The notes under the pieces were generated by a model, which had not been told where the DNA came from, searched no databases, and saw nothing but the letters and a program-made list of their open reading frames with translations. Shown in pieces: positions 1 through 5,926 of a stretch of 5,926 nt of DNA (its first letter is position 1; each line of letters begins with the position of its first letter). The stretch is from Verrucomicrobiota bacterium. GTDB taxonomy: Bacteria > Verrucomicrobiota > Verrucomicrobiia > Limisphaerales > JAEYXS01. The position numbers and the translations under genes are program-made. The stretch covers positions 1 through 5,926 of the forward strand of contig JAJNBN010000252.1 in assembly GCA_021156225.1 (NCBI GenBank). Direction: 5' to 3'.

Positions 1-1
1 C

Positions 2-829
2 GGTGGCAGTATCCAGCCGGAAGGCCATACGGACGATCTCGTGACCGTCGCCGTCATCATCGAGATGATCCATCTGGCCACTCTGGTCCATGACGACATC
101 ATGGATATGGCCGAGATGCGCCGTCAGCGCCCCACCCTCGCCGCGAACTGGGGCAATCAGATTTCCGTGTTGTTGGGCGATTGCCTCTTTGCCCATGCCT
201 TGAAGCTCGCCGCCAGTTTTCCGACTACGGAAGTCTGTCGCGCCGTTTCCTCCGCCACCAATACGGTATGCAGTGGTGAGATCCTGCAAACGCATCGTCG
301 CGGCAAGCTGGACATGGCGCGCAGCGAGTATTTCAAGATCTTGTCCATGAAGACGGGCGAGCTCTTCGCCCTCTCCTGCGATCTCAGCGCCCATCTGACC
401 GGTGCCACTCCCGCGCAACGCAAAGCGTTGCGGGATTACGGCATGGCCTTGGGCACGGCCTACCAGATCTACGATGATTGCGTGGACCTGTTCGATTCCG
501 AAGATCGCGCTGGAAAATCTTTAGGAACGGACTTGGCCAGCGGCAAAGTCACCCTACCCCTTTTGGTGGTGCTGGAACGTTGCACCCCAGCCGAGCGCAG
601 CCAGTTGGAACGGTGGTTGCAAGCATGGCAGCCCGAGTATCAGGCCGGTGTCGGGGCCTTGCTCGAACGGTATGATTCTTTGTCAGTTTCCCAACAGGTG
701 ATTGAACAGCATCTCTTCGAAGCCCGTCAGCAGTTGAAGACCTTGCCGCCGACACCCGGTCGTCAGGCCCTCCAGGCTTTGACGGATTTTTTGGCGCAAC
801 AAACGAACGGACTGGGTGTTACGGCTTAG
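2..829 (+). CDS. Long-chain trans-polyprenyl diphosphate synthase, 5'-truncated by window edge
   Basis: The enzyme condenses isopentenyl diphosphate units onto an allylic diphosphate in the cytoplasm, making the prenyl tail of quinones or related lipids. The frame is open from base 2, giving 275 visible residues. Family members usually have about 320-330, so roughly 50 N-terminal residues lie outside the window. The first aspartate-rich motif, DDIMD (bases 92-106), sits in 'IHLATLVHDDIMD' and is followed by the conserved RR pair. The second, DDCVD (473-487), is followed by 'GKSLGTDLASGKVTLPLL', typical of the family. The first motif is the plain DDxxD form without the two-residue insertion of bacterial farnesyl/geranylgeranyl synthases, and the residue five before it is a small Ala. 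Both favour a long-chain product (IspB/HepT-like), but chain length is inferred. The internal GTG at 41 is not the start, because family-conserved sequence (GGS...PEGHTDDL) precedes it. The stop is TAG. The sigma factor gene follows 16 bases later, so co-transcription is likely. Confidence 0.93.
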   Translation, partial: GGSIQPEGHTDDLVTVAVIIEMIHLATLVHDDIMDMAEMRRQRPTLAANWGNQISVLLGDCLFAHALKLAASFPTTEVCRAVSSATNTVCSGEILQTHRRGKLDMARSEYFKILSMKTGELFALSCDLSAHLTGATPAQRKALRDYGMALGTAYQIYDDCVDLFDSEDRAGKSLGTDLASGKVTLPLLVVLERCTPAERSQLERWLQAWQPEYQAGVGALLERYDSLSVSQQVIEQHLFEARQQLKTLPPTPGRQALQALTDFLAQQTNGLGVTA

Positions 830-845
830 AGAAGCGTAACTACCT

Positions 846-1493
846 ATGACGGGAACAGTAACTTTAGAAGCCATGGATTTACCCGCCACGACGAAAGATG
901 CCGCGACCGTAAAGGCCGAGGCAGCGGCGGAAGATCGTGAACTGGTCCGCAAGGCGCAGTCGGGCGACATGGACGCCTATGACCAGCTCATGCGCAAATA
1001 TCAGGAGCGCATCTACGCCACCGTTTACCACATGACGTCCAATCACGAGGACGCCAACGATCTGGCGCAGGAAACGTTCGTAAAAGCTTACAGCGCCCTG
1101 AAAAATTTTAAGGGCGATTCCAGTTTCTTCACTTGGGTCTATCGCATCGCAGTGAACAAGACGATCAACTTCCTCAAGACCCGGAAGAATCGCAGCTTCC
1201 TGAGTCTCAACGATTTGGACCAGCAGGTGGAGCACGATCAGGAATTGGTAGAGCTGGTTTCCGAGCAGACTCCCCGGCGCGCCGCCGGTCTGTCAGAACT
1301 GCAGGAAAAATTGAACGAGGCCATGCAGAAGCTGTCAGAGGATCATAGAATGGTAGTTACCTTGCACGATGTTCAAGGCCTGTCGCATGAAGAGATCGGA
1401 AAGATCATGGATTGCAACACAGGCACGGTCCGGTCCCGATTGTTCTACGCCCGGCAACAGTTGCAAGCCAACCTCTCAGACTATTTGAAATAA
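846..1493 (+). CDS. ECF-like RNA polymerase sigma factor (sigma-70 family, regions 2 and 4)
   Basis: This 215-residue protein directs RNA polymerase to a dedicated promoter set. An Ala- and acid-rich N-terminal extension (about residues 1-30) precedes region 2 (about 45-112). Region 2 includes 'NDLAQETFVKAY' (core-binding) and 'FFTWVYRIAVNKTINFLK' (promoter -10 recognition). A charged linker (about 113-150, with 'QQVEHDQELVEL') leads to region 4 (about 152-208), whose helix-turn-helix is 'GLSHEEIGKIMDCNTGTVRSRL'-like and reads the -35 element. There is no region 1.1 or 3, as expected for an ECF/RpoE-type sigma. The start at 846 has only a weak GAGAAG-like sequence upstream. An in-frame ATG at 873 (residue 10) is a reasonable alternative, with TAGAAG just before it. 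The stop is TAA. The next gene begins one base later, and that tight pairing with a one-membrane-segment protein fits sigma/anti-sigma organisation. The target regulon cannot be read from this window. Confidence 0.93.
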   Translation: MTGTVTLEAMDLPATTKDAATVKAEAAAEDRELVRKAQSGDMDAYDQLMRKYQERIYATVYHMTSNHEDANDLAQETFVKAYSALKNFKGDSSFFTWVYRIAVNKTINFLKTRKNRSFLSLNDLDQQVEHDQELVELVSEQTPRRAAGLSELQEKLNEAMQKLSEDHRMVVTLHDVQGLSHEEIGKIMDCNTGTVRSRLFYARQQLQANLSDYLK

Positions 1494-1494
1494 C

Positions 1495-1938
1495 ATGGAA
1501 CCGGCCAACGACAACGATTTCGCCCAGCTCCGCAAGCTGATCGCCCTCAAGAAGCACGAACAGCCCCCACCGGGCTACTTCGACCGTTTCAGCCAGCAGG
1601 TGCGCAATCGCATCGAGGCGGAACAGGCCTCCTCCTCGGTCTCTTGGTTTGATGCTTTGTGGGCACGCTTCCAGTTGAAACCCGCCATGGTCATGGCTTA
1701 CAGCGCGCTGGTGTGCGGCTTGCTCATCACCGGCGTCATGATGGCCGGTAAGATGCAGGATGGCGGACCGATGGCGAATCCAGCCATCAGCACCATGCCT
1801 GTCTCGCCTGAACTGGCCACCACCGAGGAAAATCCCTTGGTGAACAAAGTAGCCTCAACCAATCAGGAACCTGCTCCGGCCAATTTGTTCTCTCCCAGCC
1901 TTCAGGTGGAGAGGGTGAACTTTGAGCAGCCGAAATAA
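1495..1938 (+). CDS. Probable membrane-anchored anti-sigma factor, non-zinc type
   Basis: This is a 147-residue protein with one hydrophobic segment (about residues 64-85, 'AMVMAYSALVCGLLITGVMM'). That segment separates a cytoplasmic N-terminal part of about 60 residues from a Pro/Ala/Asn-rich tail of about 60 residues, predicted to be periplasmic. The N-terminal part holds 'LKKHEQPPPGYFDRFS' followed by an amphipathic helix (QQVRNRIEAE). I associate this motif with small proteins encoded beside sigma factors in Verrucomicrobia, from memory and unchecked. No HxxxCxxC motif is present, so it is not a zinc-binding anti-sigma factor. The ATG lies one base after the sigma stop (TAA-C-ATG) with no Shine-Dalgarno sequence, which suggests translational coupling to the sigma gene. 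Function is inferred from position and topology: it would hold the sigma factor at the membrane until a signal releases it. A strong terminator follows 18 bases after the stop. Confidence 0.72.
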   Translation: MEPANDNDFAQLRKLIALKKHEQPPPGYFDRFSQQVRNRIEAEQASSSVSWFDALWARFQLKPAMVMAYSALVCGLLITGVMMAGKMQDGGPMANPAISTMPVSPELATTEENPLVNKVASTNQEPAPANLFSPSLQVERVNFEQPK

Positions 1939-1956
1939 ATCGCCATTTTAGTAATG

Positions 1957-1996
1957 AAAAAGGACCGGGTTTTAAATCCCGGTCCTTTTTGTTTTT
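1957..1996. terminator. Strong bidirectional intrinsic terminator between convergent units
   Basis: A perfect 13-base inverted repeat (arms 1957-1969 and 1978-1990; core GGACCGGG/CCCGGTCC flanked by A5/T5) encloses an 8-base loop. On the + strand it ends in TTTTTGTTTTT. On the - strand the stem ends in TTTTT. It lies 18 bases after the anti-sigma stop and 25 bases beyond the end of the CvpA-like gene on the other strand, so it probably stops transcription from both sides. Confidence 0.92.
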
Positions 1997-2021
1997 CAAG
2001 ATAGTGCCGGAACAACTCAGC

Positions 2022-3344
2022 TCAACGATACCGGGAGAACACCAGCGTGCCCTCGTTGATCTTTATCGTGATGTTGTCCTCGTTAAGTACGGTCAAGGTG
2101 CCCGTGGCCTCATTATCCCCCTGCTTGAGCGAGACGTTCACCCCACCATCGCCCTTGGTCCAGCGACCGCTGGCGATCAAGGTTGTCTGGGTGATGTCTG
2201 TCATTGAGGGAGCCGCAGACGGCCCCGTATCTGGCGCGGCGGGCGGTGGCGGTTGCCATCCTTCCACCACGGGTGCCGTCGGCTTGGCCACCACGCGGGC
2301 TTGCAGAAGCCCACGCACTTGCGGGAACTCCAGCTTGGTTCCGCGGAGGAACATCTGGCCGTCAGGCGTATTCACCAACACCAGATCATCCATAAATCTG
2401 CCCAAATAACCCTTAAGCTGCAGCAACTGCACCGGTGTCACCTGCGGGTGATTCTGTTTCACCGTGTTGAGGGTGGGGGCCAGATTGATCACCCACACAC
2501 CGATCACCAGTTCGGGATCATACTTTGGTGATTTGCCCGTCTTGGCGAACTCCAGCAGGTCCGCCGTATCCACCTGCTTTAGCTGGGAGCGGATGAAATT
2601 GTTGTTCAGCAATTTCATCGAATTGGTGTTCAGCCACCGCGGAATCGGTGTCTTGGATTCCAAAATCTGCCGTGTCTCCGGCCCGGCGAGCATCTTCACA
2701 AATTCGGGTGTGCCAGACAGGCTGAGGAAAAGTGGATAATGCATCATCCGGCTTTGCAGTTGCGGATTCTGATACATAAAACCGATCACGTCCGAACCCT
2801 GATAGAACTGCACTGGAGTCCGGTCCATCGCCGCCGCAAATTTCTCGAAGCCAGATTCCTTCAAATCATTCCGCAATTTGCCCATGGTGCGGTACAGAAA
2901 TGGCGCCTTATCGTTCGGCTCGCTCAGCATGATGGGATAACCGACCGAATAAATGAACGCCAGGATGATCCCCAGCCACAAAATGCCGTTCACAATGCCC
3001 AAGCTCAGCCCAACACGGTTGTTCATCCGTTCCCAGAGGGAATATTTTTCATCATCCGTCTTGTATTTGTAATAGAGAAAAATCTTAAGATGAACGCCTT
3101 GGGCGATCGAGTAGGTCACCGCCACCAGCGCCAAAAAGATCAGCAATGAAGGCATGATGATCAGCGTGGTGGGCGTCTCGAAATAAGTCATCAACATTGG
3201 CCGCAATTTCGCCCCCAACGGGTAGGCCGCGAGAAAAGCCAGCCAGGTGCCCAACACCCCGACAGTCATGCGCACCGCTCCGCCCGTATGGCCGCCTGAG
3301 GCCCCAAGCCCAAGACACAAGATGACAAGAATCCAGATGGTCAT
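2022..3344 (-). CDS. CvpA-like (colicin V production family) membrane protein with long C-terminal extension
   Basis: This 440-residue protein has four hydrophobic segments in its first third, at about residues 2-16, 27-47, 62-82 and 113-137. The first connecting loop is Gly-rich ('GASGGHTGGAVR'). This is the layout of CvpA-family inner-membrane proteins, which are usually about 160-200 residues and whose molecular role is still poorly defined. Here about 300 further residues follow: a mostly helical, charged region (about 145-345), a Pro/Ala-rich linker (about 354-380, 'WQPPPPAAPDTGPSAAPS'), and a small predicted beta-rich end domain (about 385-440, with 'ASGRWTKGDGGVNVSL'). The ATG start is preceded by AGGGA placed directly against it, too close to be a normal ribosome binding site. 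No other start looks better, and the next Met (26) would remove the first membrane segment. The gene lies 99 bases downstream of the sialidase on the same strand. The family call rests on topology and Gly pattern only. An unrelated PVC-specific membrane protein is possible. Confidence 0.62.
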   Translation of the reverse strand: MTIWILVILCLGLGASGGHTGGAVRMTVGVLGTWLAFLAAYPLGAKLRPMLMTYFETPTTLIIMPSLLIFLALVAVTYSIAQGVHLKIFLYYKYKTDDEKYSLWERMNNRVGLSLGIVNGILWLGIILAFIYSVGYPIMLSEPNDKAPFLYRTMGKLRNDLKESGFEKFAAAMDRTPVQFYQGSDVIGFMYQNPQLQSRMMHYPLFLSLSGTPEFVKMLAGPETRQILESKTPIPRWLNTNSMKLLNNNFIRSQLKQVDTADLLEFAKTGKSPKYDPELVIGVWVINLAPTLNTVKQNHPQVTPVQLLQLKGYLGRFMDDLVLVNTPDGQMFLRGTKLEFPQVRGLLQARVVAKPTAPVVEGWQPPPPAAPDTGPSAAPSMTDITQTTLIASGRWTKGDGGVNVSLKQGDNEATGTLTVLNEDNITIKINEGTLVFSRYR

Positions 3345-3443
3345 TCCCTAGACAATAAAAAGCGGCGGCCTTTAACGCACGCAGAAAAATCAGGAACCTG
3401 CAATTTCTTGATAACCGTCATTTATGCAGATTTTGCCCGCCTT
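3345..3443 (-). other. Intergenic spacer between sialidase and CvpA-like gene
   Basis: This is an AT-richer 99-base spacer. It holds the short palindrome CAGGAACCTG (3391-3400), which on the - strand is followed by ATTTTT. The loop would be too small for a good intrinsic terminator. No clear -35/-10 pair is seen on the - strand. Either a non-consensus promoter for the CvpA-like gene or read-through from the sialidase would fit. Confidence 0.3.
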
Positions 3444-4682
3444 TTACCTCTTTCCGCCGTCTTTGCCATCCGTTAACCACTCCAGGTTGAACCGCGCCAC
3501 CGATAATCTACCCGTTTTGGTTCCGCTTTTGGCATCCGTGGAGCCGCGCTCGTAGAAGCACAAAATGGTACCATCCTTGGCCATCGCCAAGTCGCTGTAT
3601 CCGCTAAAACCCTCTTCCAACAGCCTGTTTACCGGCCAGGTCTTGCCCTCGTCGTAAGTCAGCTTCACGGAGAGATTGATACGGTCTCGGGACATCTCCG
3701 GCTTCTCTTTGCCGTCCTTGCGGGTCAGGTTATCAGGATTCGCAAATGCTATCCGGTTTTTGCCCCCTGTCTTTTCATCAGAAACCCGGATGATGCTAGC
3801 CATGCAGACTGGCTCCAGCAACGCCTCTTCAAATTGAATCTTGGACCATTTGGTCGCTCCATCCTGACTATAGGAGACCGCCCGGCGATGTTCTTTCGAT
3901 TCACTGCGGATATTCAGCATCGTCCGGCCATCGGATAGTTCGACCACGATGGTCTCACTCGGATTCTTCAGTTCTGGATCTTCCACCACCATATCGCCCC
4001 GTTGCCAAGTCTTGCCTTTATCATCACTGTAAATGACCGACACCGCCGACGGACGATGGGCATGCCCACCAGTGCCCGTGGATAGCCAGACAGGCACCAC
4101 TAACCGGCCCTTCTTCAACTGGATGCCATGAGCCGGCCCGGTGGCGATGACCTTCCAATCATATTCCGGGCGAAACTTGTCAAAGGCCGCTGTGACCTCG
4201 ACTGGAGCTGACCACGTCGCACCCTCGTCCTTGCTCTGCATGTAAAAGGCCCGGCAATATTCTAGGCAAAAAAGAAAATGCACCGTGCCGTCCTTATCCG
4301 CGATCGCGGTGGCGTTGTTGTAGGTGACGTCGTTGGTGTTCCCCAACTTCTGCGCGAGCGCCACCGGGTTCTTCGTCTTGGGTCCGGGCACATCGGCGAT
4401 CTTGCGCATGGCATCCCAGGTCTTCCCGCCATCGGTGCTACGGCGCAGCATGATGTCGATAGTGTCCCAGTCGCTCTTGCCGGTGCGCCGCGCCTCACAG
4501 TACGCCAGCACCGTGCCCTTCTTCGTCACCACGATGCCCGGGATGCGGTAGAGCGCATAGCCATCCTTGCCGGCCTCGAAGATATCCACCTTCTCCAGCA
4601 ACGGTTCAGCAGCGGATGCGTTCAGTGCGAAAAGACCAGCAGCCAAGGTCAAGGATGAGACAATGCGTGCAAAAGCTTTCAT
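3444..4682 (-). CDS. Secreted exo-alpha-sialidase (GH33-type six-bladed propeller)
   Basis: The enzyme is predicted to release terminal sialic acids from glycoconjugates outside the cytoplasm. With the start at MKAFAR the precursor has 412 residues. A signal peptide is clear (K2, R6, hydrophobic 7-20, then 'NASAAEP' with cleavage near 24-25). The YRIP motif (45-48) supplies the first arginine. Asp-box repeats appear at 'STDGGKTW' (82-89), 'SKDEGATW' (150-157), 'SDDKGKTW' (219-226) and 'TYDEGKTW' (342-349), with a degenerate copy near 272-279. The expected catalytic set is present: Arg triad R46, R259, R334; acid/base D71; nucleophile Y362 paired with E243; and E378. The spacings E243-R259 (16), R334-Y362 (28) and Y362-E378 (16) agree with well-studied sialidases as I remember their numbering. 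A start 96 bases further upstream is open but would run into the preceding terminator and put 32 residues ahead of the signal peptide. The coding strand shows no Shine-Dalgarno sequence before this ATG. Substrate preference is not readable. Confidence 0.93.
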   Translation of the reverse strand: MKAFARIVSSLTLAAGLFALNASAAEPLLEKVDIFEAGKDGYALYRIPGIVVTKKGTVLAYCEARRTGKSDWDTIDIMLRRSTDGGKTWDAMRKIADVPGPKTKNPVALAQKLGNTNDVTYNNATAIADKDGTVHFLFCLEYCRAFYMQSKDEGATWSAPVEVTAAFDKFRPEYDWKVIATGPAHGIQLKKGRLVVPVWLSTGTGGHAHRPSAVSVIYSDDKGKTWQRGDMVVEDPELKNPSETIVVELSDGRTMLNIRSESKEHRRAVSYSQDGATKWSKIQFEEALLEPVCMASIIRVSDEKTGGKNRIAFANPDNLTRKDGKEKPEMSRDRINLSVKLTYDEGKTWPVNRLLEEGFSGYSDLAMAKDGTILCFYERGSTDAKSGTKTGRLSVARFNLEWLTDGKDGGKR

Positions 4683-4775
4683 ACGGGTAGGAGGAAAATG
4701 AACTGTAATCGGAATACTCACAATGAAACTCAACTGGTAATCACTCTTGACCAGTGCAGTCCCGGCGAAACAAAA
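4683..4775 (-). promoter_or_regulatory. Probable promoter and leader region of the sialidase gene
   Basis: The stretch lies between the upstream terminator and the sialidase ATG, so the sialidase transcript probably begins here. No good sigma-70 consensus pair is visible. The best match is weak (TTGTGA, 17 bases, CATTTT on the - strand). The coding strand carries TTTTCCTCC shortly before the ATG, which is the complement of a Shine-Dalgarno sequence and so cannot serve as one. Confidence 0.35.
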
Positions 4776-4803
4776 CACCCGGCCTGAATTTTCAGGCCGG
4801 GTG
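4768..4803 (-). terminator. Intrinsic terminator after the DUF1501 gene
   Basis: A perfect 12-base stem (arms 4776-4787 and 4792-4803; CACCCGGCCTGA/TCAGGCCGGGTG) has a 4-base loop and is followed on the - strand by TTTTGTTT. It starts 23 bases beyond the DUF1501 stop codon. It separates that gene from the sialidase. Confidence 0.9.
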
Positions 4804-4826
4804 ATCTGAATTGGTTTTCGGTTCGC

Positions 4827-5926
<1,100 letters not shown>

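Noticed and set aside
41..829. GTG at 41 as the start of the prenyl synthase
   Set aside because: The frame is open back to base 2 with family-like sequence (GGS...HTDDL), so the gene is cut by the window edge rather than starting here.
879..1235. 118-codon - strand frame opposite the sigma factor
   Set aside because: The sigma factor on the + strand has clear conserved regions 2 and 4. The antisense frame has none.
2739..3149. 136-codon + strand frame opposite the CvpA-like gene
   Set aside because: It has no hydrophobic pattern or motif and a composition rich in His/Gln/Arg. It is a shadow of the - strand gene.
3384..3402. Possible terminator for the sialidase around CAGGAACCTG
   Set aside because: The palindrome would leave a 2-base loop, and the alternative pairing is only a few bases with a bulge. 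It is too weak to call.
4278..4658. 126-codon + strand frame opposite the sialidase
   Set aside because: It is a shadow of the sialidase coding sequence with no recognisable domain or ribosome binding site. The sialidase on the other strand is unambiguous.

Overview
The window looks like a chromosomal segment of a Verrucomicrobia-type bacterium (PVC group). That assignment is inferred from three things: a DUF1501 protein of the Planctomycetes/Verrucomicrobia style, a PVC-like sialidase, and a sigma factor followed by a short anti-sigma-like protein with a 'HEQPPPGYFDRF' N-terminus of a type I associate with this phylum. Shine-Dalgarno sequences are weak or absent at the starts that can be inspected. 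No rRNA or tRNA gene, CRISPR array, insertion sequence or phage gene was seen.

Left part (1-1996, + strand): a probable operon. It holds the 3' five-sixths or so of a long-chain trans-polyprenyl diphosphate synthase (cut by the left edge), then after 16 bases an ECF-like sigma factor, then after a single base a one-membrane-segment protein that is probably its anti-sigma partner. A strong hairpin with T-tracts on both sides (1957-1996) closes this unit and also faces the convergent unit on the other strand.

Right part (2022-5926, - strand): in transcription order, the C-terminal part of a DUF1501 protein (cut by the right edge), an intrinsic terminator, a secreted GH33-type sialidase with a complete catalytic residue set, and a CvpA-like membrane protein with a long extramembrane region. 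The terminator between DUF1501 and the sialidase suggests they are separate transcripts. The sialidase and the CvpA-like gene are 99 bases apart with no convincing terminator between them.

How the genes fit together: the prenyl synthase probably supplies the quinone side chain or a carrier lipid, and the sigma/anti-sigma pair may sense an envelope signal. The sialidase and DUF1501 protein are likely exported and concerned with degrading external glycoconjugates or with a poorly understood hydrolase-like role. I found no convincing new multi-gene system. The more interesting points are the atypical anti-sigma candidate, the architecture of the CvpA-like protein, and two hairpins at the end of the DUF1501 gene, one of which holds the stop codon in its loop.
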